Shown here: positions 1 to 7,695 of the stretch, piece by piece
Layout: each line of letters starts with the position of its first letter
Numbering within the stretch: position 1 is the stretch's first letter
From: Methanosarcinales archaeon
GTDB taxonomy: Archaea > Halobacteriota > Methanosarcinia > Methanosarcinales > Methanocomedenaceae
Direction of reading: 5' to 3'
NCBI GenBank assembly: GCA_023136155.1
Contig: JAGLRT010000061.1
Span: 1-27,336 of the forward strand
Length of the DNA: 27,336 bases
Program-made: the position numbers and the translations under genes
Notes under the pieces: model-generated
Databases searched by the model: none
The model's input: only the letters and a program-made list of their open reading frames with translations
What the model was told of the DNA's origin: nothing

Positions 1-394
1 TACTCCTGTCCGGCTCGGCATGATGCCCTGGTGGACGCACAAGTGCAAACACACTATTCACGCCTACAACACTATCCATGACTGCATCCACTGCAGATAT
101 AACACCGCCTGCACCAAGCAATGCAACCTCATACGAACGATGGCTGGTGGGTGTATCGCCGTCCATGCCCCTTTCCAGAGATGAAAATACCCGCACTGTA
201 CGTATATGGTCAGGAGAGTGGATATATTGAATTTGGTCAATAGTGGCAGGTTTTGGTTCTATAGGATATAATAAATCAATAATACCTGCATCTTCCAAGC
301 CTTTTATTATTGCCTTCAAACGCCTGGCATTTTCAGGATGCATGCCTGTATCATGTTCCAGGTAATCCTCAGAATATACAAAACCCACCTGCAT
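1..394 (-). CDS. Histone deacetylase-family (AcuC-like) protein, C-terminus cut by window edge
   Basis: Reading the minus strand from an ATG at 394 gives 131 codons that stay open to base 1, so the C-terminal part lies outside the window. The N-terminus begins MQVGFVYSEDYLEHDTGMHP and includes HPENARR, the usual opening of the histone deacetylase/acetoin-utilisation/APAH fold, and near residue 125 it has RPPGHHA, the family signature carrying the two active-site histidines. These zinc enzymes remove acyl groups from lysines or polyamines. The zinc-binding Asp/His residues lie in the missing part, so activity cannot be confirmed. It is the last visible member of a minus-strand series, 45 bases downstream of the DUF2111-like gene. 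The family call is firm; the substrate is unknown. Confidence 0.88.
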   Translation of the reverse strand, partial: MQVGFVYSEDYLEHDTGMHPENARRLKAIIKGLEDAGIIDLLYPIEPKPATIDQIQYIHSPDHIRTVRVFSSLERGMDGDTPTSHRSYEVALLGAGGVISAVDAVMDSVVGVNSVFALVRPPGHHAEPDRS

Positions 395-439
395 AATATT
401 AATAGTATAACAGCAGGATATGTTTAAAATATTGGTAGC

Positions 440-775
440 TCAAAGTCGTGTCAGGTCTATGAAACCTGCCAGGTTAACCACACCAATTGCACCGACAACC
501 TCCCCGTTGTTGTCTTTGATAGGGGAAACTACAACCGGAACATCCTTATAAGGACCTTCCTCTGCAAAACCGTGTACGGTCGAGCCCTCCTCGATTGCCC
601 TTTCCAGATAAACCCCTGAATAATCATAATCAAGAACAGCATTATTCTCAATCCGGATGCCTTTTTTGTTCTTGCTTCTCATAGTAATAGGTAATCCTAT
701 TGCAGAAAATATGGCCATCGCTATTGGTTCTAACTCTTGTGCTGTAGAATCTTTGGTAATTGCTATTCCGACCAT
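440..775 (-). CDS. DUF2111-like small protein (PAS/GAF-like fold suspected)
   Basis: The 111-residue product has no signal peptide or membrane segment. Its C-terminal half, with VPVVVSPIKDNNGEVVGAIG, resembles the end of a small ligand-sensing domain and matches my memory of the archaeal DUF2111 family, which is common in methanogens and has no established function. The ATG at 775 follows a TATA-like element about 28 bases upstream, so the transcript is probably leaderless or nearly so. The gene lies between the QueD homologue and the deacetylase on the same strand but seems to have its own promoter. A role in sensing a small molecule is only a guess from the fold pattern. Confidence 0.7.
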   Translation of the reverse strand: MVGIAITKDSTAQELEPIAMAIFSAIGLPITMRSKNKKGIRIENNAVLDYDYSGVYLERAIEEGSTVHGFAEEGPYKDVPVVVSPIKDNNGEVVGAIGVVNLAGFIDLTRL

Positions 776-798
776 ATTTACACCAAATCACAATGAAA

Positions 799-815
799 TA
801 TAATATACTTAAATG
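799..815 (-). promoter_or_regulatory. TATA/BRE-like archaeal promoter for the DUF2111-like gene
   Basis: On the minus strand the sequence TTTAAGTATATTATA lies with its centre about 28 bases before the ATG at 775. This is the spacing expected for a leaderless archaeal transcript. It is a pattern match only. Confidence 0.45.
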
Positions 816-837
816 CTCCGAATCATCCACGCATTTT

Positions 838-1359
838 TTAAAGGTTCATATTACAACCAGCACCCTGTCCGATTCCCTCATCCACCCTGACATGCAAACC
901 AGTAATATTATCCGCAGACCCATTACCTCTTATTCCTGCTGATATCTCTTTGATGAAATACTTACACAGGTCTTCAGCACTTACCGAATTTATGGGCAAC
1001 AGCAATACATCATCCTCGGGCAGTACATAATGCTTGCAGCTTTTTAAAATTTCCATAGTATAGTGCCCCTGTTCTTCAGTTATCTTCAGCCTGGGGTCAT
1101 TTTCAGCTACCAATACTCTATGGTCAAGCCGATTACAGATATCCTTGACAATATCTTTCAGTTCTATGAAATCTATTATGAACTCTCCTGCCTGGGTACC
1201 TTCCACACGTACGCTAACAGCATAAGTATGACCGTGCAATCGGCCACATTTTGGATGGTCTGGTATCAGATGACTGGCAGAAAATCTGAGTTTTGCCATC
1301 CAGCCATCAAGTTCAATAAACAATTTCGTATCACCTGGGAGAGCTTTAAGGGTGTCCAT
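838..1359 (-). CDS. 6-pyruvoyl-tetrahydropterin synthase / QueD-family protein
   Basis: With the start at 1359 the protein has 173 residues. It carries the PTPS/QueD signatures: LRFSASH with the zinc ligand His30, CGRLHGH with Cys38, His42 and His44 (the C-x3-HGH form), LDHRVL around residue 78, NSVSAEDL around 125, and a late glutamate in VRVDEGIG. QueD-type enzymes convert dihydroneopterin triphosphate to 6-carboxytetrahydropterin on the way to preQ0 and archaeosine; other members make pterin cofactors, so the reaction here is not settled. The frame stays open to 1446, but that would overlap rlmE, which starts at 1377 on the other strand; the extra 29 residues do not look like the family. 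A later ATG at 1299 would remove LFIELDGW, which I believe is normal for archaeal members. Confidence 0.85.
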   Translation of the reverse strand: MDTLKALPGDTKLFIELDGWMAKLRFSASHLIPDHPKCGRLHGHTYAVSVRVEGTQAGEFIIDFIELKDIVKDICNRLDHRVLVAENDPRLKITEEQGHYTMEILKSCKHYVLPEDDVLLLPINSVSAEDLCKYFIKEISAGIRGNGSADNITGLHVRVDEGIGQGAGCNMNL

Positions 1360-1376
1360 AACAATAAACTCTTTGT

Positions 1377-2138
1377 ATGGCCCGAAACCAGAAAGACTAT
1401 TTCTACCACAAAGCAAAGAACGCAGGGTATCGTTCCAGAGCCTCATATAAACTGGATCAGATCAATAAAAAGCACAAAGTCATCAAACCTGGTGATTCAA
1501 TCGTGGATCTGGGTGCCGCTCCAGGGGGGTGGCTGCAGATGGCGAAAGAACTTTCGGGCGGACGGGTGGTAGGTGTTGATTTGCAGAAGATAAAGCCAAT
1601 TGAGGATGTGCAAACCATTAAAGGGGACATTACTCGTGACACTACCCTGAAAAAAATCGAGGAAATTATTGGTGAGCACGGAGCCGATGTAGTGATATGC
1701 GATGCGGCGCCAAACCTGACCGGCAGCTGGGAGCTTGACCATGGTCGTTCTATTGGCCTTAGTGAATCAGCATTAGCTATTGCAAAAAAGTTACTGAAAC
1801 CAGGAGGTAACTTTGTAGTCAAAGTGTTCCAGGGTGATATGTTCAAAGATTTCCTGGATGAAGCGAAAGAGAATTTTGTATATTTACGTTCATTTACACC
1901 AAGAGCTTCACGCAAAGAAAGCGCTGAAATATATGTGGTGGGAAAGAAGTTCCTGTCAACCTTGATTAAGAAGGGCCAGGAATATGATGTGGAAATTCTG
2001 GAAATAGGTGAACAGATGGATGGTATTGCCAGGGTCGGAGATTTTGTGGTGTTTGTACCAAATACGAAGGTGGGACAGCACGTGAGGGTACAGATAACTG
2101 ATGTGAAGCCGAAATTTGCTTTTGCAGACATTATATAA
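1377..2138 (+). CDS. rlmE: 23S rRNA (uridine-2'-O-)methyltransferase RlmE/FtsJ with C-terminal TRAM domain
   Basis: The 253-residue protein has the FtsJ Rossmann fold with the SAM loop DLGAAPGG at 44-51 and the K-D-K-E tetrad visible as Lys25, Asp109 (VICDAAPNLTG), Lys149 (VVKVFQG) and Glu184 (SAEIYVV). The enzyme 2'-O-methylates a uridine in the peptidyl-transferase region of large-subunit rRNA. Residues about 196-253 (GQEYDVEILEIG to the end) add an RNA-binding TRAM domain, as in haloarchaeal and methanogen RlmE but not in E. coli. The gene is divergent from the QueD homologue with only 17 bases between the chosen starts, so the promoters must overlap the neighbouring coding sequence. Confidence 0.95.
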   Translation: MARNQKDYFYHKAKNAGYRSRASYKLDQINKKHKVIKPGDSIVDLGAAPGGWLQMAKELSGGRVVGVDLQKIKPIEDVQTIKGDITRDTTLKKIEEIIGEHGADVVICDAAPNLTGSWELDHGRSIGLSESALAIAKKLLKPGGNFVVKVFQGDMFKDFLDEAKENFVYLRSFTPRASRKESAEIYVVGKKFLSTLIKKGQEYDVEILEIGEQMDGIARVGDFVVFVPNTKVGQHVRVQITDVKPKFAFADII

Positions 2139-2186
2139 TAAAATATGAGAACTATTATATCATGGCAACCATAATTAGGGCAAAGG

Positions 2187-2195
2187 TTTAATTTA
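2187..2195 (+). promoter_or_regulatory. TATA-like element for the Cys-rich protein gene
   Basis: AAAGGTTTAATTTA precedes the ATG at 2220 with the T/A core centred roughly 28 bases upstream. There is no Shine-Dalgarno sequence before that ATG, consistent with leaderless transcription. Confidence 0.4.
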
Positions 2196-2219
2196 CTATT
2201 AAGTATTTTATTAAATAAC

Positions 2220-2600
2220 ATGTCACTTCCTATATTTTGCCCAAAAACAGGTTCCGGTTCGTGTATCGGTGATAAATGCCCTGTGTATGTCATGGACTGG
2301 CGGTCCAAAGATGAATACTGTAATGTGGGTTATTATCCGGATCATGAACGCAAAACCCTGGGCGAACCAGTAGTGGATAATTATGCATCCGGCATTGAAG
2401 TAAATAGTACAAAAAAAACCGATGCTCATAGCCAATTAGACCTTAATTCAAAGTTGGAAGAATTGCAGGAATGTGAAGAAATTACTGTTGAGTCAGATAT
2501 TGAAGTCGATAAACCAAAGAATAAAGTACAAAAGACAAAGGACCTTATGGACTTGAATGACTTATCAGAGGATTATGAAGCTCAGTTTTGGGCTCGATAG
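2220..2600 (+). CDS. Small Cys-rich hypothetical protein with acidic tail
   Basis: The 126-residue protein is of unknown function. The first 40 residues hold four cysteines, Cys7, Cys15, Cys20 and Cys34 (spacing C-x7-C-x4-C-x13-C), within a compact block containing GDKCPVYVMDW and YCNVGYY, which could bind zinc or an iron-sulfur cluster. The remainder (about 50-126) is rich in Glu, Asp, Lys, Ser and Thr and looks disordered until a conserved-looking end, LSEDYEAQFWAR. It has no signal peptide or membrane helix. It sits 81 bases after rlmE with its own promoter-like element and converges on the Fe-S subunit gene. I recall similar N-terminal blocks in methanogen hypothetical proteins but cannot name a family. 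Confidence 0.75.
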   Translation: MSLPIFCPKTGSGSCIGDKCPVYVMDWRSKDEYCNVGYYPDHERKTLGEPVVDNYASGIEVNSTKKTDAHSQLDLNSKLEELQECEEITVESDIEVDKPKNKVQKTKDLMDLNDLSEDYEAQFWAR

Positions 2601-2629
2601 TATTGGTATCGTTATTTAATACATTATTA

Positions 2630-3670
2630 CTATTTCATTGCCATCAATACTAATTCTGCAAGGTCAAGCACTTTAACCCCAGTATCTGACAGATTCCTGA
2701 AACACAGAGGGCATGACGTAACAACATAGTCAATTCCATCAGGAATATTATTTTTCAGTTCTTCCGCAATGGAACCAGATAGTGCCGGATAGCCCATCCT
2801 GACACCACCTCCGCCACCGCAGCAACTGGCATTCTCCTTTGAAGCTTTCATTTCCACAAAAGTGCAGACCTTTTCAATAACTTTTCTGGGAGCATCATAT
2901 ATCCCGTAGGTCCTGCCCAGGTGACACGGATCATGATAGGTTACCGAGATGTCAATGTGACTAAGAGATAGCTCATCAAGCCTGTCAGCCAAAAACTCAG
3001 AAAGGTGCAAAACATCAAAGCCATTGTATCGTTCCCTGAACATCGAATAACAGCCGGCACAACCAACAATTATGGTATGTGCACCTGCTTCCCTGAACTG
3101 CCGGGAATTATGTTCAATCAGTTCAGATGCGTCCAGTCCCATCCTGAATAATGGTGAACCACAACATTGTTCGTCTTCCAGCAATCCGACCCCGAACTTT
3201 TCCAGAATCCTATATGTCGCCGTTGCAGTGGATTGGTACCTGTAGGATGCCAGACAGCCAGCAAAATATACATATCCGGATTCCCCAAGAACCCGAGGGC
3301 CAGTTATCCATGTCGTTCTGGCTGATTCATCACCAAGCGAGTTGCCAGTGTTTCTGATACGCTCCTGCATTTCCAATTGATGAGGAGTTGCATGTCCCAA
3401 TGCCACAAGTTTATGTCTGGCGGCCCTGGTCACCTGTTGGGGGTCTGCACCTGATGGGCATTCAGTTACACACCGCTGGCATGTGGTGCAAGTCAATATA
3501 TTCTTTATCATTCCAGCTGATGGTTCAAGCCCTGAAGCTAATCCCATTGCCATTTGCATTCTTCCCCTGGCCCCGGCAAATTCCCAGCTCTGTACCTGTT
3601 GGACCGGACATACCGTACGACAGCGGCCGCATCTTACACATTTTACAATTTCGGGCAGGTATTCCCTCAT
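2630..3670 (-). CDS. Fe-S subunit of a GlcF/HdrD-like 2-hydroxyacid dehydrogenase
   Basis: The 346-residue protein starts with two 4Fe-4S ferredoxin motifs, Cys11-14-17-21 (CVRCGRCRTVCP) and Cys61-64-67-71 (CTTCQRCVTECP). Two CCG domains follow, the first ending in CCGSPLFRMG and the second in CCGGGGGVRMG, as in GlcF, LldE and heterodisulfide reductase subunit D. It would take electrons from the flavin partner and pass them to an unidentified acceptor. Its ATG overlaps the end of the flavoprotein gene by four bases (3667-3670), so the two are almost certainly translated together and form one complex. It has no signal peptide or membrane helix. The substrate (lactate, glycolate or another hydroxy acid) is not evident. 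Confidence 0.92.
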   Translation of the reverse strand: MREYLPEIVKCVRCGRCRTVCPVQQVQSWEFAGARGRMQMAMGLASGLEPSAGMIKNILTCTTCQRCVTECPSGADPQQVTRAARHKLVALGHATPHQLEMQERIRNTGNSLGDESARTTWITGPRVLGESGYVYFAGCLASYRYQSTATATYRILEKFGVGLLEDEQCCGSPLFRMGLDASELIEHNSRQFREAGAHTIIVGCAGCYSMFRERYNGFDVLHLSEFLADRLDELSLSHIDISVTYHDPCHLGRTYGIYDAPRKVIEKVCTFVEMKASKENASCCGGGGGVRMGYPALSGSIAEELKNNIPDGIDYVVTSCPLCFRNLSDTGVKVLDLAELVLMAMK

Positions 3671-5046
3671 TCCAGGCCCACCTTCATGGGATTCATAATA
3701 TTATGAGGGTCTAGTGCCTGTTTTATGGAGGACATAACTTCCATTGCACAACCGTGCTCCAGATTCATGTATATCCCGCGGGCACTGCCTATGCCATGCT
3801 CTCCTGATACAGTCCCATTTAGCCGCAGAGCTGCACGATGGATGTCATCTGCTGTCTTTTCCAGCACTTCCCACTGTTCATCATCAAGTGTATCAATAGC
3901 CATACCCGTGTGCAGGTTGCCGTCCCCTGCATGACCGTATGTCATTATATTGAGACCGTGCCTGTCTGAAATGTTACGTATCTCTATGAGCATTTCTGGA
4001 ATTGCGGACAAGGGTACTGCTATATCTTCACCGATATAGACCCTGGTTTTACCAGGATTCAGACGTGTAACCGCCGCGCCTGCCAGGCGGCGGGCAGCCC
4101 ATAGTTCTTTCATCTCTGGCTCGGAATATGCGATAGTAACATCAAAAGCTCCAAGTTCCCGGCAACATTCAGCTACCCTGGCCGCATCGGATTCAACACT
4201 ACAAAGGGCGCCGTCCACTTCAATAAGCAACATGGCTTCACAATCGGGGATATTCAGGTTGGCATCATACGAATTTACAGCCTTAATAGTGGTACTGTCC
4301 ATCAGTTCGCATGCAGATGGCACGATGCCTTTTTCCATTATTGCCGACACTGTCCTGCCGGCAGCTTCCAGTTCATTGAAATGGGCCATAACTGCCGCCT
4401 GGGTTTCGGGTAGGGGATGTATCTTCAACCTGGCCCCGGTAATGATACCCAGGGTACCTTCCGAACCTACCATCAATGCAGTGAGGTCATACCCGGACGC
4501 GGATTTCATGACCATGCCGCCGGTCCGGATGACTGCTCCGTCCGGCATAACCACTTCAAGGTCCAGTACATAATCGGTGACAGTGCCATATTTTACTGAG
4601 CGCATACCGCTGCCCCTGTTAGCTATCAGTCCGCCCAGGGTGCACATTTCGCTGCTGCCAGGGTCAGGTGGAAAAAAGAAACCATGGGGTTCAAGTGTAC
4701 GGTTCAGGTCTGCATGGATGAGTCCCGGCTCCACCAGTACCTGCAGATTCCGGATATCAATATCAAGTATTCTGTTCATCCGGCTCATATCCAGCACGAT
4801 GCCTCCGCACAGTGGTACGGCTCCGCCTGCCAGGCCGGTGCCTGCCCCCCTTGCAACTATGGGTATGCGGTGCTTTTGGGCTATTTTAACTATTTCTGAT
4901 ACCTCGGCAGTGGTACTGGGCATGACCACATAATCCGGGGTGCCCTTAATGTACGAAGCGTCAGAGGAATAGCAATACAATTCTGCCGGGTCAATGGATA
5001 TGCGGGATGGGGGGACGATATTTTGGATTTTTGCGAGGATATCCAT
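3667..5046 (-). CDS. FAD-linked oxidase, GlcD / D-lactate dehydrogenase type
   Basis: The 459-residue protein has the PCMH/VAO FAD-binding fold: ARGAGTGLAGGAVP near residue 65, FPPDPGSSEMCTLGG, then GSEGTLGIIT. The C-terminal oxidase domain shows HAGDGNLH and GEHGIG. These enzymes oxidise a 2-hydroxy acid such as D-lactate or glycolate to the 2-oxo acid. The length is close to that of GlcD (about 460-500). The gene leads a two-gene operon with the Fe-S subunit downstream. The ATG at 5046 is followed upstream by an AT-rich region that contains a spaced TGTGCA repeat array at 5126-5221, a candidate control site for this operon or for the divergent dUTPase. The substrate is an inference from family membership only. 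Confidence 0.92.
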   Translation of the reverse strand: MDILAKIQNIVPPSRISIDPAELYCYSSDASYIKGTPDYVVMPSTTAEVSEIVKIAQKHRIPIVARGAGTGLAGGAVPLCGGIVLDMSRMNRILDIDIRNLQVLVEPGLIHADLNRTLEPHGFFFPPDPGSSEMCTLGGLIANRGSGMRSVKYGTVTDYVLDLEVVMPDGAVIRTGGMVMKSASGYDLTALMVGSEGTLGIITGARLKIHPLPETQAAVMAHFNELEAAGRTVSAIMEKGIVPSACELMDSTTIKAVNSYDANLNIPDCEAMLLIEVDGALCSVESDAARVAECCRELGAFDVTIAYSEPEMKELWAARRLAGAAVTRLNPGKTRVYIGEDIAVPLSAIPEMLIEIRNISDRHGLNIMTYGHAGDGNLHTGMAIDTLDDEQWEVLEKTADDIHRAALRLNGTVSGEHGIGSARGIYMNLEHGCAMEVMSSIKQALDPHNIMNPMKVGLE

Positions 5047-5125
5047 ATGTATTTAGATGGTTGACTATGATAATTAATTGATTCCCTTTACTCCATATAA
5101 TTCAGGAAAAATTACGGTTGGGTCT

Positions 5126-5221
5126 TGTGCATATTTATTAATTATGTGCATCAAATCTGTGCATATTTAATGATTTTATGCACCAATCATGTGCGTAAAT
5201 TATATGTTTGTGCATGTGTCA
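5126..5221. repeat. Three degenerate 32-base tandem units with TGTGC boxes
   Basis: TGTGC occurs at 5126, 5158 and 5190, exactly 32 bases apart. A second box lies 19 bases into each unit, at 5145 (TGTGC), 5177 (TATGC) and 5209 (TGTGC). Units one and two agree at 24 of 32 positions by my count; unit three is weaker (about 18 of 32 against unit one). The array lies between the divergent FAD-oxidase and dUTPase genes. Multiple evenly phased boxes suggest a protein-binding array; function is inferred. Confidence 0.6.
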
Positions 5222-5223
5222 AC

Positions 5224-5265
5224 GGCGGTTTAAAATTCCCCATTTGTGGCGGTCTAAAAATCCCC
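5224..5265. repeat. Pair of 18-base direct repeats (GGCGGTYTAAAAWTCCCC)
   Basis: GGCGGTTTAAAATTCCCC at 5224-5241 and GGCGGTCTAAAAATCCCC at 5248-5265 match at 16 of 18 positions and are 24 bases apart. Multiple short terminal repeats of this style are known from ends of IS21-family elements, so this may be a leftover transposon end; no transposase gene is nearby. Alternatively they belong to the control region of dUTPase. Confidence 0.55.
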
Positions 5266-5340
5266 TGGTCAAAATTATAACCAACAACACCAACAGCCTA
5301 TAAGTGCAGTAAGACCATCACTACCATTCGAGGTTTACCC

Positions 5341-5853
5341 ATGACACTGCTCTCAAAACAAGAACTTACAACAGCACTGAGCACCAAACTACCCCTGGTG
5401 GAACAAATGATAGACCCCGCCGTCCAGACCCAGCCCAACGGCATAGAGATGACCCTGCAAAGCGTCCACAGCCTGCAAGGCCCGGGGTCAGTGGCCTTTG
5501 ACAACAGCGAGCGGCAGTTGCCTGATACAGAACCTCTGGAGTTCGACGGGGACGGTTGGCTTCACCTCGGACCCGGCATCTACAAGGTCATCTATAATGA
5601 AGTTGTGAACATCCCCGAAGGACTGGCTGCCATTGCCAGGGCACGTTCCAGTCTGCTACGATGCGGTGTAGCCCTGGAAACAGCTGTGTGGGATGCAGGA
5701 TATAGCGGGCGCAGTGAGAGCTTGCTTGTGGTGCACAACCCAGATGGTTTCAGGCTAAAACGTAATGCTCGGGTGGTTCAGCTTATATTTTTCAAACTCA
5801 GTAGTGATGTAACTGAAGGCTACAGCGGCATTTACCAGAATGAAAATAAATAA
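5341..5853 (+). CDS. dut: Archaeal deoxyuridine triphosphatase (dCTP deaminase/dUTPase family)
   Basis: The 170-residue protein has the trimeric dUTPase/Dcd fold motifs: QPNGIEMTL near 31, RARSSLLRCGV near 98, TAVWDAGYSGRSE near 113 (active-site loop), RNARVVQLIFF near 140, and a C-terminal GYSGIYQNE resembling the flexible motif that closes over the nucleotide. It hydrolyses dUTP to dUMP and diphosphate, keeping uracil out of DNA and supplying thymidylate synthesis. The sequence fits the archaeal monofunctional dUTPase branch better than bacterial Dcd, but a bifunctional dCTP deaminase cannot be excluded from motifs alone. The ATG at 5341 has a good ribosome site, GAGGT at 5330-5334, six bases upstream. 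The gene stands alone. Confidence 0.88.
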   Translation: MTLLSKQELTTALSTKLPLVEQMIDPAVQTQPNGIEMTLQSVHSLQGPGSVAFDNSERQLPDTEPLEFDGDGWLHLGPGIYKVIYNEVVNIPEGLAAIARARSSLLRCGVALETAVWDAGYSGRSESLLVVHNPDGFRLKRNARVVQLIFFKLSSDVTEGYSGIYQNENK

Positions 5854-5944
5854 AAGAAAAAAAGAGAAATGGGGTAAAAAAAGGAGTCTGTTTAAGACCG
5901 TTCCCTGATGACCAATCCTGCTGAAGGATGTTCAACCATAATTG

Positions 5945-6117
5945 TCCCGCCGCCATATACCCGCCATCCAAGGTTTATATCACGTCATAAAAAATCTCTT
6001 CCCGATTACCGCCCGGATCTATGGCCCAGTCTGCCTGGGTGCTGTATCTGCAGATACAGCCAACGGTGTGAGTAATAAAAGTGCAACTAATAATGTACCA
6101 ATCAATTCACATCGCAT
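5945..6117 (-). pseudogene. Wreck of a secreted repeat protein (signal peptide plus one broken repeat)
   Basis: On the minus strand an ATG at 6117 opens a convincing signal peptide, MRCELIGTLLVALLLLTPLA followed by VSADTAP, which ends at a TAG at 6019-6021. In another frame, 6028 down to 5945, the sequence reads WAIDPGGNREEIFYDVI, then TAA, then TLDGGYMAAG. With Q in place of the stop this resembles the repeat of secreted propeller-like proteins (GG..D..YDVIQTxDGGYIVAG) common in Methanosarcinales. One frameshift and one nonsense change therefore explain the region. The remainder of the gene seems to be deleted. The 329-base gap between dUTPase and the PurM-like gene holds nothing else that I recognise. 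Confidence 0.6.
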
Positions 6118-6182
6118 ATTTTTTTACCAACGCATGATTTATACAAACCACCATTGATAATCTTTTACAGCATGACCTGAAA

Positions 6183-7508
6183 TTACTTCAACCGCTCTAC
6201 AATACGCTGTTTCTTATCAATAGCTATCCGGGCAGCTTCATCGATTTTATCACACATGACCTGAAAGTCCAATGGCTCAGCCTCACCCACCAGTTTTTTT
6301 ATGGGAGTGTATGCAGATTCCCTGAACCTTGGAGAAAAGTCAATGGTCTTACCGTTAATCTCAAGTTTTGCACCACTACCCTGTCCAACCTTGCCTATTA
6401 CATCTGCTCCAATATCTTTTGAGCTAAGTACTGACAGGATATCTTTGGCGGCATCAGCAGGTGCAATTATCAATAGTGCGTCAAGTGATACGCCCAGATA
6501 ATCAATCTCAAGTTCTTCCAGCATTGACAATACCACAGGGTTCACCAGCGGTCGGATGCGTTCTTCCTGGAACAACAATTCCACACCAGCGGTCCTCGAT
6601 ATCTCCTTAGCGTCACCACGCACTCCACCATTAGTCACATCGGTCATGGCATGGATACACTCCAGCAGTCCTGCATCCATAATTGCCTCACAGGCCTCAA
6701 TGAATTTGATATTGATGGTCTCATCAACAATGTCATGTTTATCATAATAAAGAGCCGTGGTGGATATAGTACCTCCACCCGCCCCTTCAGTCATAATTAT
6801 AACATCACCTGGTTCAGCCAGTATTCTTGCAGAGACGGTTCGGGTGATACCAACTGCACCTACACAGCCGGTCATTCGCTCACCAATGACCATATCCCCA
6901 CCAATACGCAGGGTACTGCCTGTTATAAGGGGTACACCTGTCAGTTCGGCAACTGTTGTGATGCCTGCAATGTGGTCAAATATCTTGGCCACGTCCCCGT
7001 CATCGGCAACATGGATGTCGGACAGCATGGCCAGAGGCCTGGCCCCCATGGCATAGATATCACGAAGCGCTGCCCTTGCCACATGGAAACCTGCAAGAAA
7101 CGGGTAATCACTGAGTCTGCTATGTATGCCGTCCACCGTCAACACTAGATACTCACCGCTACCGCTCTTGACAACACCCGAATCGTCCAGGTGTGTGGTA
7201 TCCACTTCCGCCGATGTCTTGCCAATCACCCTGGCAATCTGCTCATGTGTATAAAAATCACCCATTCCCCGGCTGCCCACTCCGAACTGCCCCATGGTAA
7301 TGCCTGAATTAACTGGTTCAAGAATATCTCCTTTCAGTTCCAGGGTGGCATTAGCTTCCACCATAACTGCATGAGCCAATTCTTTTGAATGCTGTTCAGT
7401 GACATTCCCACCTTTAATCTCACGAATGCGCAGTGCGAGCCTTTCCTCTATCTGCCCCTCACTATCACCTGATAACAATGCACGTTTAGCGTAACCTTCA
7501 ATATCCAT
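6183..7508 (-). CDS. AIR synthase/selenophosphate synthetase-related (PurM-like) protein
   Basis: The 441-residue protein has an N-terminal helical part of about 90 residues followed by a PurM-type ATP-binding half (FGVGSRGMGDF, TTHLDDSGVV, YLVLTVDGIHS) and a C-terminal half with GDVIIMTEGAGGG and HAMTDVTNGGVRGDAKEI. The family (PurM, SelD, HypE, ThiL) uses ATP to phosphorylate or activate an oxygen or carboxamide. The N-terminal extension and total length fit the archaeal SelD-related group of methanogens, whose substrate is not known. There is no Sec/Cys active-site residue in the glycine-rich start, so it is unlikely to be true SelD. It is a single-gene unit on the minus strand, with the AT-rich ATPase gene starting 237 bases upstream in the opposite direction. 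Confidence 0.85.
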   Translation of the reverse strand: MDIEGYAKRALLSGDSEGQIEERLALRIREIKGGNVTEQHSKELAHAVMVEANATLELKGDILEPVNSGITMGQFGVGSRGMGDFYTHEQIARVIGKTSAEVDTTHLDDSGVVKSGSGEYLVLTVDGIHSRLSDYPFLAGFHVARAALRDIYAMGARPLAMLSDIHVADDGDVAKIFDHIAGITTVAELTGVPLITGSTLRIGGDMVIGERMTGCVGAVGITRTVSARILAEPGDVIIMTEGAGGGTISTTALYYDKHDIVDETINIKFIEACEAIMDAGLLECIHAMTDVTNGGVRGDAKEISRTAGVELLFQEERIRPLVNPVVLSMLEELEIDYLGVSLDALLIIAPADAAKDILSVLSSKDIGADVIGKVGQGSGAKLEINGKTIDFSPRFRESAYTPIKKLVGEAEPLDFQVMCDKIDEAARIAIDKKQRIVERLK

Positions 7509-7695
7509 GTCCAGAAGGATGCATATATTGATAATTAAAGTTTCGTTAAAAAGTGATTGTAAAATCCTTTGGTGTTAGTTATGTTCACAATAATTCATGA
7601 AATTGTGTTAATGGTGAACGTTCCGTATTTGCAACCGCATTACAAAAAAAACTAAGCAACTGCAAAACTTTTTGAAAGGAATGGAAATGAATATG

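Noticed and set aside
1360..1446. 29-codon upstream extension of the QueD homologue
   Set aside because: It overlaps the divergent rlmE start and the extra residues do not resemble the family N-terminus.
1457..2308. Open frame of 283 codons on the minus strand opposite rlmE
   Set aside because: It lies almost wholly antisense to a gene with complete catalytic motifs, and its translation shows no recognisable domain.
5126..5221. CRISPR-like reading of the 32-base repeat
   Set aside because: The units are directly tandem without spacers and are degenerate, and no cas gene is present.
5942..6157. 71-codon plus-strand frame after dUTPase
   Set aside because: The opposite strand shows a signal peptide and a repeat relic, which explain the region better.
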